Notes under the pieces: generated by a model
Told to the model about the DNA's origin: nothing
The model's input: the letters and a program-made list of their open reading frames with translations, nothing else
Database searches by the model: none
Shown: positions 33,169 to 41,663 of the stretch, piece by piece
How positions within the stretch are numbered: the stretch's first letter is position 1
Layout: every line of letters begins with the position of its first letter
Source: VAZQ01 sp963821505
Lineage (GTDB): Bacteria > Pseudomonadota > Alphaproteobacteria > Rhizobiales > Xanthobacteraceae
DNA length: 64,000 bases
Direction: 5' to 3'
Assembly: GCA_963821505.1 (NCBI GenBank)
Contig: CAWGEH010000028.1
Location: 124,001-188,000, forward strand
Translations under genes and position numbers: made by a program

Positions 33169-33536
33169 TGGCGTCTCCTTCGTGAAAGCAAGATATTTTT
33201 GCGCGCCGACATTGCCGAAGCTACGCCTATGCCCGGGTGAAGACTGTGCAGAATTGCTCACATCAGGAGGCCTGGCGGATCATCACGGATGCCTTCGCAG
33301 CCGTCCACCTGTCCGGTCGCGGCGCTGTCCGGACGCTGGACGCCGATCATGAGCACATTTGTTGCATCCCGAGCGTTTGTTCGCCTTGAACGAGGATAAC
33401 CGGGTTCAGGCCCCTACCCTCGCCAATCGACCTCCTCGTGCCTATATGCGGTGATCGCCGGCTTACAATCAGAACCAAAAGCGCCGGCGACTGAGAGACC
33501 GGTAGAGCTCCCTCCTGGCCGGAAAGGGCTCGTCTC
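33169..33536. other. Gap between dodecin and the fused kinase gene
   Basis: Open frames here overlap each other on both strands and none is protein-like. I see no repeat. It probably contains divergent promoters for the dodecin and kinase genes. Confidence 0.35.
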
Positions 33537-34445
33537 ATGGTCACGGCAAAGCAATATCGTGCGAAAGCGGCCGAATACGCAGCGCTGCTGAAAGCGGCTC
33601 GTTTGCCTGCCGAAACCCGCGAATTTCGCAAGCGCGAGCAAAGCTACCTCGCGCTGGCCGAAAACGAAGAATGGATGGCAGGCAATCGCGAAAAAATGGA
33701 CTGTCGGGGTGCAGACGAAAATTGCTATGGCGAGGCCATCCTCGCGCGGCAAGGGAAGCATCCGCTCGAATGCCAGGGGGCCGGCGTCGCAGCGCAGTCG
33801 ATTGCGGCCCCAACGCGGGCGCATGCATCCGCGGTCATGTTCGAATCCCTCAGCCAACGCACAGTGATCATCGGTAACAGCGGGGCAGGAAAGAGTGCAT
33901 TCGCCGAGAATTTTTCCGCCTTAATCCATGTTCCCGTCATTGATCTCGATTTGTTGAATTGGGAGGGAGATGGTTACGGTCGCAAGCGCGACGACGATGC
34001 CGCACTGCGAATGACTCTCGACGTTTCCGCCCAGCCGCTCTGGATCATTGAAGGCGTATATGGCTGGCTCGCCGAGAGCGCTCTTCCCAGGGCAACGGCA
34101 CTCATCTGGTTGGATTTTCAATGGAGCCTTTGCCGTGCCGGACTGCTCGCGCGTAGACCGCGCCGAGGAGCAACGGAGCAAGACGGCGTGGAGCTCTTGA
34201 AGTGGGCCGAGACGTATTGGAATTGGCAGACGTCGAGTTCGTTCGCCGGTCACTCCCGGATATTCAACAATTTTTCCGGTACCAAATTCAGATTGGAGAA
34301 CCGGGAGCAGGCGACCCTATTGCTCGCCGACTTGCGGACTTACACGAGCGGCGGGAAGCGCGCGGACGCAGGGCGGGCCATGATGCGCCAGGCCTCCGAG
34401 ATCAGCTCCGGCCTGGCAATCCCATCTGGCAATCCCGCATCGTGA
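33537..34445 (+). CDS. YRAKA-domain / P-loop kinase-like fusion protein
   Basis: A 302-residue protein in two parts. Residues 1-53 (TAKQYRAKAAEYAALL and YLALAENEEWMAGN) duplicate the small protein at 32655-32912. From about residue 100 there is a P-loop NTPase of the shikimate/adenylate-kinase-like (FlaR or DNA-topology-modulation) type: VIIGNSGAGKSAFAENF, then VIDLDLLNWEG and WIIEGVYGWLAE, which fit Walker B-like and substrate segments. An internal ATG at 33837 with its own following frame start could express the kinase alone. Residues 54-99 look like non-coding-derived linker. So this is either a real fusion or two genes joined by deletion. Confidence 0.65.
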   Translation: MVTAKQYRAKAAEYAALLKAARLPAETREFRKREQSYLALAENEEWMAGNREKMDCRGADENCYGEAILARQGKHPLECQGAGVAAQSIAAPTRAHASAVMFESLSQRTVIIGNSGAGKSAFAENFSALIHVPVIDLDLLNWEGDGYGRKRDDDAALRMTLDVSAQPLWIIEGVYGWLAESALPRATALIWLDFQWSLCRAGLLARRPRRGATEQDGVELLKWAETYWNWQTSSSFAGHSRIFNNFSGTKFRLENREQATLLLADLRTYTSGGKRADAGRAMMRQASEISSGLAIPSGNPAS

Positions 34446-34548
34446 ATAAGCAGGTCCGCGCCGCGGAAGCCGGGCGTTATGTCGGGCCGCACGCGCTGAC
34501 GGCTCGGTCGAGGGCCTGCGTCGTCACGGATTACTCAGGCAGGCTCCT

Positions 34549-34653
34549 AGAGCGCATCCCGATTGGGTCGAATCGTGATGCGCTCTAGATTCTTCGATTT
34601 TGCGCATGTTCTGTTCGGAAAACCGGTTCCCACTTTTCCGGAACATGCGCTAG
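34549..34653 (+). repeat. Family A palindromic repeat, copy 4
   Basis: Complete unit, followed head-to-tail by copy 5; the two share the junction GCGCTAGAGCGCAT. Confidence 0.95.
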
Positions 34654-34690
34654 AGCGCATCCCGATTGGGTCGAATCGTGATGCGCTCTA
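34652..34690 (+). repeat. Family A repeat, copy 5, left part (split by IS630-type element)
   Basis: First palindrome of the unit, interrupted after the TA of GCGCTCTA by the insertion sequence. The right part resumes at 35825. Confidence 0.93.
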
Positions 34691-35767
34691 GTGGATCGAC
34701 TCTAACGTTTGCTTCCCACGTTTGACAGCGGCGAGGATACGGTTTGGGCGCGCGGTCCAGACGAAGGGTTTGGGATCGGTGTTGGTCTCGGCGATGAAGC
34801 GCTTGATAGCGGCTTCGAGTTCGGCGACGGATCGGAATACGCCGCGGCTGAGGCGCTGGTTTGTGAGCTTGGCGAAGAAGCTCTCGACGGCATTGAGCCA
34901 GGATGCAGAGGTCGGAGTGAAGTGGAAGGTCCAACGGGGATGCTGCGCCAGCCATTTGCGGACCTTCGGGTGCTTGTGAGTGGCATAGTTGTCGACGACC
35001 GCGTGGATCGCCTTTCGTTTGGGGACTTGCGCGTCGATGTCGTTGAGGAAGCCGATGAATTCCTGATGGCGATGGCGCTTCATGTTGCGGCCGATGATGG
35101 TTCCATCGAGAACGTTAAGGGCGGCGAACAGCGTGGTCGTGCCGTTGCGCTTGTAGTCATGTGTCATCGTCCCGGCGCGGCCCGGCTTCATCGGCAGGCC
35201 CGGCTGGGTGCGATCGAGAGCCTGGATTTGGCTCTTCTCGTCGACCGAGAGGACGACCGCGTGCTCAGGAGGATCGACATAGAGGCCGACCACGTCGCGG
35301 AGCTTTTCGGCGAACTTCGGGTCGTTCGACAGCTTGAAAGTTCGGATGCGATGGGGCGTGAGTTGATGGGCTTCGAGAATGCGCTGCACCGAGCGCAAAC
35401 TGATCCCCACCTCCCGGGCCAGCATCCGTCCCGTCCAGTGAGTGGTCTCGCCGGCTGGCGGACCAGTCACCAGGTCAATGACCTTCTGAACAGTGGCGGC
35501 GGGCAGCGGCGGCTTGCCCGGCTTGCGCGTCTTGTCACGCAGCAAGCCATCGACGCCCTCCAGCATGAACCGCTCTTGCCATCGCCATACCACTGGTTTG
35601 GCCTTGCCCGACCGACGCATGATCTCGCTGGTGCCGCAGCCGTCGGCGGTGGCGAGGATGATCTGGGCGCGCCAGACATGCTTCTGCGGCGAGCTGCGAT
35701 CCGCGACGATCGCCTCAAGGCGACGGCGATCTGCGCGGGTGACGTTGACGACAATTCCTGCTCTCAT
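34688..35767 (-). CDS. IS630-family transposase
   Basis: A 359-residue DDE transposase. The N-terminal helix-turn-helix region includes ADGCGTSEIMRRSGKAKP, and the catalytic residues lie in VVLSVDEKSQIQALD (first Asp), VVDNYATHKHPKV (second Asp) and SASWLNAVESFF (Glu). The reading frame has no stop inside the element: the last codon CAC is followed by TAG built from the duplicated TA and the next flanking base, so the target supplies the stop codon. The protein appears full-length and could be active. Confidence 0.93.
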   Translation of the reverse strand: MRAGIVVNVTRADRRRLEAIVADRSSPQKHVWRAQIILATADGCGTSEIMRRSGKAKPVVWRWQERFMLEGVDGLLRDKTRKPGKPPLPAATVQKVIDLVTGPPAGETTHWTGRMLAREVGISLRSVQRILEAHQLTPHRIRTFKLSNDPKFAEKLRDVVGLYVDPPEHAVVLSVDEKSQIQALDRTQPGLPMKPGRAGTMTHDYKRNGTTTLFAALNVLDGTIIGRNMKRHRHQEFIGFLNDIDAQVPKRKAIHAVVDNYATHKHPKVRKWLAQHPRWTFHFTPTSASWLNAVESFFAKLTNQRLSRGVFRSVAELEAAIKRFIAETNTDPKPFVWTARPNRILAAVKRGKQTLESIH

Positions 35768-35824
35768 AACAAGAGCTTGAACCGCTTCGGGCGATTTGGG
35801 AATCGCCCGAATGAATCAGACCAC
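34691..35824 (-). mobile_element. IS630-type insertion sequence, 1134 bp, with TA duplication
   Basis: Boundaries are fixed by the interrupted repeat: the left flank ends in TA at 34689-34690, and the right flank begins with TA at 35825-35826. Restoring one TA gives GCTCTAGAATTCTCCGAT, matching the family A consensus. The ends are imperfect inverted repeats (GTGGATCGACTC and GTGGTCTGATTC). It carries one transposase on the minus strand and looks intact. Confidence 0.92.
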
Positions 35825-35893
35825 TAGAATTCTCCGATTTTGCGCATGCTCTGTTCGGAAAACCGGTTCCCACTTTTCCGGAACATGCGCTAG
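35825..35893 (+). repeat. Family A repeat, copy 5, right part
   Basis: Continues the unit interrupted at 34690 and contains the second palindrome (GCGCATGCTC...GAACATGCGC). Confidence 0.93.
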
Positions 35894-35915
35894 CCCTTCG
35901 TCGCGATAGGAAACT

Positions 35916-36019
35916 GGAGCACCTCCCGATTGGCTCGAAGCGGGATGCGCTCTAGATTTTTTGGTCTTGCGCATGTCCTTATCGGAAAACCGGTTCCACT
36001 TTTCCGGGACATGCGCTAG
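35916..36019 (+). repeat. Family A palindromic repeat, copy 6 (diverged)
   Basis: GGAGCACCTCCCGATTGG replaces the usual GAGCGCATCCCGATTGG, and the second palindrome has GCGCATGTCC...GGACATGCGC, a compensated change of one base pair. Ends in CTAG, which is the target of the IS5-type insertion. Confidence 0.9.
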
Positions 36020-36097
36020 CAGGCTGCTGAAAAACTCTCTCGACGGCAAGAGCTGATCGTGATTCCGTTGTATTGGACCACGGCGGGGTGATTTGCG

Positions 36098-37222
36098 ATG
36101 CGCGGCGAGCAACGAGGATCAGAGGGGCTGTTTTCGTATATCCGGCTGGAGGAGCGGGTCGCACCGGACCACCCATTGAGGGCGATCCTGGTTCTGGTGA
36201 ATGAGGTGCTTGCGGCGCTGTCGGATCGGTTTGACGAACTCTATTCGCATATGGGGCGGCCTTCGATTCCGCCGGAATATCTTCTGCGGGCCACACTGCT
36301 GCAGGCATTTTTCACCGTGCGCTCAGAGCGGCAGTTGATGGAACAAATCAACTACAATCTTCTGTTTCGCTGGTTTGTCGGTCTGTCGATCGACGACGCC
36401 GTTTGGGACGCTACGGTCTTTACGAAGAACCGTGACCGGCTGCTGGAGGCCGATGTGGCGCGTGAATTCTTGTCCAGCTTGCTGTCGCTGCCGAAGGTGA
36501 AGCGGCTTCTATCGAGCGATCACTTCTCGGTGGACGGAACGCTGCTGAAGGCTTGGGCCTCGATGAAGAGCTTTCGGCCGAAGGACGGGAGTGGCGGTCC
36601 GTCCACGGGCGGCCGCAATGGCGAGCGTAACTTCCACCGTGAGAAACGATCGAATAAGACGCACGAGAGCACGACAGATCCTGATGCCAAGCTCTACCGC
36701 AAGGGTGACGGCCAGGAGAGTCGGCTGTGCTACATGGGCCATGTCCTGATGGAGAACCGCAACGGTCTGGCAGTTGCTGGCGACGTGACGCAAGCGACCG
36801 GCACAGCCGAGCGCGAGGCAGCCCTCACCCTCATCGACAATCATCGACCTGCCGAGCAGCGGATCACGCTCGGCGCCGACAAAGCCTACGACGTGGTCGA
36901 GTTTGTCGAAGCGCTGCGTGAACGCGAAGTGACGCCCCACATCGCGATCAACGGTCACGTCACCAAGACGGGCAAGATCCGCAGGACGGCAGTGGACGGT
37001 CGCATCACCCGACATCCCGGCTACGCGATCAGCCAGGTCATCCGCAAACGTATCGAAGAAATCTTCGGCTGGACCAAGCCGATTGGAGGATTGGCACAGG
37101 TCAAAGTTCGCGGGCTTGCCAAGGTGCAAGCCGTCTTCATCTTCGCAATCCTGGCCTACAATCTCGTGCGGATACCCAAGCTTCTGGAGGCCACATGCGG
37201 CGCGGCGCCAAGAGCGCGCTGA
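36098..37222 (+). CDS. IS5-family transposase (DUF772/DDE type)
   Basis: A 374-residue transposase. The N-terminal domain has LRAILVLVNEVLAALS and GRPSIPPEYLLRATLLQAFF with a typical RSERQLMEQINYNLLFRWFV. The DDE residues fall in HFSVDGTLLKAWAS (Asp), LGADKAYDVVEF (Asp) and RKRIEEIFGWTK (Glu). No frameshift is seen, so it may be active. The IS1182 group is an alternative family assignment, but the CTAG target and length favour IS5. Confidence 0.88.
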   Translation: MRGEQRGSEGLFSYIRLEERVAPDHPLRAILVLVNEVLAALSDRFDELYSHMGRPSIPPEYLLRATLLQAFFTVRSERQLMEQINYNLLFRWFVGLSIDDAVWDATVFTKNRDRLLEADVAREFLSSLLSLPKVKRLLSSDHFSVDGTLLKAWASMKSFRPKDGSGGPSTGGRNGERNFHREKRSNKTHESTTDPDAKLYRKGDGQESRLCYMGHVLMENRNGLAVAGDVTQATGTAEREAALTLIDNHRPAEQRITLGADKAYDVVEFVEALREREVTPHIAINGHVTKTGKIRRTAVDGRITRHPGYAISQVIRKRIEEIFGWTKPIGGLAQVKVRGLAKVQAVFIFAILAYNLVRIPKLLEATCGAAPRAR

Positions 37223-37332
37223 TCGGCAAGTGGCGGATCATCGAGATGGAGCTCGACGACGATGGTACGATCAACGGCGAAATCAGCTTCCATCTCGGCG
37301 ACGAATCGACCTTCAAAGCTCGCAAATGGTGA
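37195..37332 (+). pseudogene. Internally deleted small host-type gene trapped inside the IS5-type element
   Basis: A 45-codon frame overlapping the transposase 3' end and stopping 16 bases before the right terminus. It begins SALIGKWRIIEMEL and ends INGEISFHLGDESTFKARKW. I recall a roughly 115-residue alphaproteobacterial family with both such ends but a long middle part, which is absent here. It may be a captured remnant or a short passenger gene. Confidence 0.5.
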
Positions 37333-37350
37333 CTTCTTCAGCAGCCTGCT

Positions 37351-37455
37351 AGAGCGCATCCCGATTGGATCGAATCGTGATGCGCTCTAAATTCTTCGAT
37401 TTTGCGCATGTTCTATTCGGAAAACCGGTTCCCACTTTTCCGGAACATGCGCTAA
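37351..37455 (+). repeat. Family A palindromic repeat, copy 7
   Basis: Complete unit starting in the right CTAG duplication of the IS5-type element. Before that insertion it lay in tandem with copy 6. Confidence 0.94.
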
Positions 37456-37470
37456 CAGAGCGGTCGCAGC

Positions 37471-37899
37471 ATGTTGTCGGAGCGCGAGCGCCAATTCCTG
37501 GCCGATCGACGCGTCGCATACCTGGCCACGGCGGATCGGCGCGCGGTTCCGCACGTCGTGCCCGTGTGCTTCGCGGTCATCGAGCAGACCCTCTACATCA
37601 CCATCGACGAAAAGCCGAAGCGAGTTTCCACCCTGGCGCTCAAGCGGCTCAGGAATATTTCCGAAAACCCCGCGGTCGCCGTGGTCGTCGACCGCTACGA
37701 TGAGGATTGGACGCGGCTCGGCTGGCTCATGCTGCACGGTCGCGCCGAGATCCTGACCGAAGGGACGGAACACGACGCGGCACAGGCGCTGCTGCGGTCC
37801 CGCTACCCGCAGCTCGGGGCGATGCAGATTGCACGGCATCCCGTCATCGCGGTTCGCATCGAGCGAACGACAAGCTGGGGCAACCTGTCCGCTGGGTAG
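37471..37899 (+). CDS. PPOX-class (pyridoxamine 5'-phosphate oxidase-like) flavin/F420 protein
   Basis: A 142-residue split beta-barrel protein. It reads RRVAYLATADRRAVPHVVPVCF, then YITIDEKPKR, NPAVAVVVDRYDEDWTRLGW and LMLHGRAEIL, matching the TIGR03668-type PPOX proteins that bind F420 or FMN. Length is typical. It starts 16 bases after a family A repeat. An LLM protein of the F420 type is encoded at 43284. Confidence 0.87.
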   Translation: MLSERERQFLADRRVAYLATADRRAVPHVVPVCFAVIEQTLYITIDEKPKRVSTLALKRLRNISENPAVAVVVDRYDEDWTRLGWLMLHGRAEILTEGTEHDAAQALLRSRYPQLGAMQIARHPVIAVRIERTTSWGNLSAG

Positions 37900-38070
37900 A
37901 GAATTTTTCACCTCTGTTGACGCAGCCTTGGAACCTTTCCCCTTTCCGCAGCGCTATCGAATGTGTGGATGATGCCACGTGTTCGCCGGTGCGCGCGCAA
38001 GAGGCATCACTCCCGGCATATGCGATAGCCCTGCCCCACAAGCAGAGCGAAAAGCTGCTTCGGCCGGCGG

Positions 38071-40965
38071 TCAGGCAAAAATGAAATCGCTCGGGTGCAG
38101 ACTGTGCCAATTCACGCCCAGCAGCGTGATCGAGTCGTTGGCGTCCACGGTGATCACCGTGTCGGCGCCGACCTGATGGCTTGCGGCGTGGACTTGCTGG
38201 AAGTTCTGGAACACGCCGCCGTCGAACTCGATGCGATCCGCGTGGCTGTAATCGGTCACGACGTCATGCCCGAATCCGGGTCCGAACACGAACGTGTCGC
38301 CGCCGTGTCCACCGGTCAGCCGGTCGTTGCCGTCGCCGCCGATCAGGCGGTCACTGCCGTTGTTGCCGAACAGGAAGTCGTCGCCGCCGCGGCCGTCGAG
38401 AGTTTGCGCGCCCTTGCCTCCGGCAATGATGCCGCTGCCGTTGCCGCCGGTAAGACCGTTGGCGAGCACCATCGATTGGCCGGTGTCGCGGGCCACGATG
38501 GACTCGATCTGATGCCCGTTGAAGTGATCGACGATGCGGAAGGTGCCGGTGGTCAGGATGATCACCAGATCGTTGCCGTCCCGTCCGGTCGTGAGCCCGT
38601 CGAAACTGGGAAGAATCTGGCTGAAACTGTCGATGATCACGCGGTCGTTTGCGCCGCTCTCGTCGAAGAACCGGTCGGTGCCCAGGCCGCCCCCGGTGAA
38701 GTCATAGGTGTCGTCGCCGCCGCCGCCGTTGACGGTGTCGTTGCCGCCACGGCCCGCGAGCGTATCGTCGCCGCCGTTCCCGAACAGGCCGTTCTCCTGC
38801 TCGTTGCCGATGATGATCTCGGAATGGCTGTTGCCGGCCAGGTTCTCGACGCCGCGCAGGACGTCGGTCTCGACGACCTGCAGAACCCCGTTGACGAGTT
38901 CGAAGCGCGTGTAGCCGCCGTCGGCGCCGCCGGCGCCGAGCGACATCAGGATGATCTCGCCGGGAAGGATGGGCAGGCTGTCATGGCTGGCCCAGCTCAC
39001 GAGGTCGATCCCGGCGCCGCCGATGATGACGTCGTTGCCGAGCCCGCCGTCGATGTTATCGGGGCCGCCGCGCCCGTCGAGGACGTTGTCGCGCTCGTTG
39101 CCAGTGATGTTCTCGTTCTCGTTGGAGCCGGTCACGTTCTCGATACTGCGCAGCACGTCCGTCTCGACGACCTGCTCCGTCCCGAACGGCCCGGTGTTCA
39201 GCGTTCTGACATAGCTGCCGTCGGCGCCGCCGAGGCCGAGCCTGATGGTGTCGCTGGCACCTCCCACGTTGTCATGGCTGAGCCAGCTCGCGGTGTCGGT
39301 CCCGCCATTCCCGATGATGACGTCGTTGCCGAGCCCGCCGTCGATGATGTCGTTGCCGCCGCGGCCGTCGAGGACGTTGGCGGCATCGTTGCCGTTGATG
39401 GTCTCGTCGTGATTCGACCCGGTCACGTTCTCGATGCCGCGCAGGATGTCGGTCTCGACGGCCAGCCGGATCGGGCCAACGACCTGAAAGCGGGAATAGC
39501 TTCCGTCGGAGGTGCCGTTGGCGAGGGAGAAGACGTCCTGCTCGCCGCTGAACACCGCGACGCTGTCGTGGCTGACGAAGCTCGCCGTGTCGGTGCCAGT
39601 ATTCCCGATCAGGATGTCGTTGCCGAGCCCGCCGTCGAGGATGTCGCTGCCGCCGCGCCCGTCGAGCACGTTGGCGAGCTCGTTGCCGGTGATGGTCTCG
39701 CCGTGACTGGACCCGGTCACGTTCTCGATGCCGATCAGCACGTCGGTTTCGACCACCTGGAGCACCCCCGGGGAAAGCGAGGAGGGCTGCGACAGCGTGA
39801 AGCTGCCGGGACGGCCGATGAGCCCGAGCGCGATGACGTATTGCTCGCCATGCTGCAACGCCACCGCGTCGTGGCTGGTGTAGTTGGCGGTATCGATTCC
39901 GCTTCCGCCGATCAGCGTGTCGTTGCCGAGCCCGCCGTCGAGATCGTTACTCCCCTCGCGTCCCTCGAGCCGGTTGTCGAACTCGTTGCCGACGATGACG
40001 TCGTTACCCGCCGTGCCGATCACGTTCTCGATGCTGATCAGTGCGTCGGTCGAAATGCCCTTAAAGGTGCCGTCCCCCTGCAGCTTGAATTCGTCGACCC
40101 TCCCCGCGCCGACGCCGGGGGCGAGATGCACCTCCACCCGGTCGGGCGTGTCGCCGAGATCGAAGAAGTGATCGCGCGAATAGTCCGCCGTGTCGGTGCC
40201 GCCCATGCCGTTGAGGATGTCGGAGCCCAGCCCTCCGGCCAGCAGGTTGTCGAGCGAGTTGCCGGTCAGCTGGTCGCCGGAGGCGGAGCCGACCAGGCCT
40301 TCAATGGAAGAGAGCTTGTCGCCGCCGGCATCGCCGCCGCTGGCGAGCGCGGTCTGGGTGTCGCCGTTGACGCCGGCGAGCCGCACCGTCACCGCCGCCG
40401 GCGAGGACTCGTAGCTGGCGAGGTCGAAGCCGCTCTGCCCGTTGAGGGTGTCGGCCCCGCCCCGGCCCTCCAGCAGATCATTGCCGCCGCCGCCGTTGAA
40501 GATGTTGACGCCGGGATTGTTGAAGACGGAAAAAATCCCTTCGGGATTATTTAGCAGATCGATGCCGCGGATGACGTCGTCGAAGCTCGAGCCGTCGATG
40601 CCGGCGATCGCCTCGCTGATGTTCCCTTGCCCATCGAAAAAGGTCAGCGTATCGCCCTCGGCGAAACCGCCATGCTGCGTCGGACGCTCCAGATCGATGA
40701 AGACCGCCGCGGTGGATGTGCCGTAGTTGACCGCGTTGCCGTTGAAGACCTGGAAGAAGTAGAGCGCCTCGCCATTCGCGCTGGCGATGTCCTTCATGGC
40801 GTCGACCGGGTCACCGTCACGCGGCAGGTCGCCCCCGTCGAATCCGAAATCAAAATGCGTCTCAAACCCGAAAATCCCGAAAGTCACAAAGTAGCTGAGC
40901 GCCACGGTGTGGCTCGGGTTGGCGAACAGCTCGGTTGACGCAGTCGCGGTGAACGTGGAGCCCAT
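38071..40965 (-). CDS. RTX-type calcium-binding repeat protein, likely type I secreted
   Basis: A 964-residue acidic, glycine-rich protein without N-terminal signal peptide. It contains many GGxGxDxLx-type nonapeptides (for example GGGGNDLLEGRGGADTLNG and GGDGNDRLTGGHGGDTF). The middle consists of four imperfect tandem units of about 97 residues, each ending in a VETDxLxxIENVTGS-like segment. The C-terminus, ending SDFIFA, is the hydrophobic/acidic tail usual for type I secretion substrates. The N-terminal ~150 residues have no motif I know. The ABC/MFP secretion genes are not in the window. Likely a surface or secreted structural or adhesive protein; enzymatic activity not visible. Confidence 0.88.
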   Translation of the reverse strand: MGSTFTATASTELFANPSHTVALSYFVTFGIFGFETHFDFGFDGGDLPRDGDPVDAMKDIASANGEALYFFQVFNGNAVNYGTSTAAVFIDLERPTQHGGFAEGDTLTFFDGQGNISEAIAGIDGSSFDDVIRGIDLLNNPEGIFSVFNNPGVNIFNGGGGNDLLEGRGGADTLNGQSGFDLASYESSPAAVTVRLAGVNGDTQTALASGGDAGGDKLSSIEGLVGSASGDQLTGNSLDNLLAGGLGSDILNGMGGTDTADYSRDHFFDLGDTPDRVEVHLAPGVGAGRVDEFKLQGDGTFKGISTDALISIENVIGTAGNDVIVGNEFDNRLEGREGSNDLDGGLGNDTLIGGSGIDTANYTSHDAVALQHGEQYVIALGLIGRPGSFTLSQPSSLSPGVLQVVETDVLIGIENVTGSSHGETITGNELANVLDGRGGSDILDGGLGNDILIGNTGTDTASFVSHDSVAVFSGEQDVFSLANGTSDGSYSRFQVVGPIRLAVETDILRGIENVTGSNHDETINGNDAANVLDGRGGNDIIDGGLGNDVIIGNGGTDTASWLSHDNVGGASDTIRLGLGGADGSYVRTLNTGPFGTEQVVETDVLRSIENVTGSNENENITGNERDNVLDGRGGPDNIDGGLGNDVIIGGAGIDLVSWASHDSLPILPGEIILMSLGAGGADGGYTRFELVNGVLQVVETDVLRGVENLAGNSHSEIIIGNEQENGLFGNGGDDTLAGRGGNDTVNGGGGDDTYDFTGGGLGTDRFFDESGANDRVIIDSFSQILPSFDGLTTGRDGNDLVIILTTGTFRIVDHFNGHQIESIVARDTGQSMVLANGLTGGNGSGIIAGGKGAQTLDGRGGDDFLFGNNGSDRLIGGDGNDRLTGGHGGDTFVFGPGFGHDVVTDYSHADRIEFDGGVFQNFQQVHAASHQVGADTVITVDANDSITLLGVNWHSLHPSDFIFA
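38800..39990 (-). repeat. Four tandem ~290-bp units within the RTX gene
   Basis: Units begin near 39990, 39690, 39385 and 39090 (reading on the minus strand) with GNE- or GND-type starts followed by LDGRGG...LDGGLGND. They share both DNA and protein similarity, pointing to duplication within the gene. Confidence 0.75.
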
Positions 40966-41089
40966 GATGCTCTCTCCTGCCTTGACTCGGGGGCTGCTGC
41001 GATTCCGCCAGGCCCGGATGAGCGAGCGAGAACAGTCCAGAGAAAAGGAGCTGCTCGACCCTATCAGGGCACGCTGACCGCGCCGTTGC

Positions 41090-41494
41090 TCAGTCGCTCA
41101 TGGCGCGGCCGACGGTGCCGCTTGTCGCGTTGTCCTGCTTCGCTTTCATCGCGTGGATTAGTCGTTCGATCGCCGCCTTGCGCCGCATCTGATGCGATGG
41201 ATCGCCGGCGCCGCCCGCAACGCTTTGTCGCTCGATCAACCGGCTGATGGTCTGCGTCGCCTCGGGCGAAAGAGTTTGGGCACGCTCGATCCTGGGGACG
41301 AGACGCTCCAGCTGCGCAACGGCCCCGCTGTCTCTTCCCGCAGCACTGACGAAAAGGGCGGGAAGCCCAACGACGAGCGCTGCCGCACAGCACCAGCGGG
41401 GCAGCGTCGCACGGACGTCGATCGGCGACGTCGGGGCAATGAAGCCCGATGGTGGGCCCCGAGCGGCGGGGCCGCATTCCGCGATGACACTCAC
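41090..41494 (-). CDS. Small hypothetical protein with one transmembrane segment
   Basis: A 134-residue product starting at GTG 41494 with a GGAGGAG ribosome binding site eight bases before it. It has a hydrophobic segment (CCAAALVVGLPALFVSAA, about residues 35-52) followed by a helical, polar C-terminal half (SPEATQTISRLIERQ). Probably membrane-anchored with a periplasmic tail. An alternative frame on the same strand (41064-41510) would begin inside the ribosome binding site and looks less protein-like. Upstream of the RTX gene on the same strand; no function known. Confidence 0.45.
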   Translation of the reverse strand: MSVIAECGPAARGPPSGFIAPTSPIDVRATLPRWCCAAALVVGLPALFVSAAGRDSGAVAQLERLVPRIERAQTLSPEATQTISRLIERQSVAGGAGDPSHQMRRKAAIERLIHAMKAKQDNATSGTVGRAMSD

Positions 41495-41663
41495 GTTCGT
41501 TCTCCTCCATCTCTCGATGAGGACTACTCGTGCGTCGTCACGAACGTCGCGGGCCAGCCTCCTGGCCGACGAACGGTGCTGGACCATAGTGGAGCACCCC
41601 CTTAAGGTCTTTGTTTCAGGAACTTAAAGATCCTGAAACCGCAGTCGCGACGGGTTGCGCTGG

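Larger units (their letters stand above)
36020..37348 (+). mobile_element. IS5-type insertion sequence, 1329 bp, with CTAG duplication
   Basis: CTAG at 36016-36019 and again at 37349-37352 flanks the element. The ends are inverted repeats: CAGGCTGCTGAA at the left is perfectly matched by the complement of TTCAGCAGCCTG at the right. The element sits exactly at the junction between family A copies 6 and 7. It carries a transposase and a short second frame. Confidence 0.92.

Noticed and set aside
38095..40554. 819-codon plus-strand frame opposite the RTX gene
   Set aside because: The valine/alanine/aspartate repeats are the complement of the RTX nonapeptide codons; no independent signal.
41064..41510. 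Alternative minus-strand frame overlapping the small membrane protein
   Set aside because: It would begin within the GGAGGAG ribosome binding site of the other frame, and its peptide is arginine-rich and lacks the coherent hydrophobic segment.
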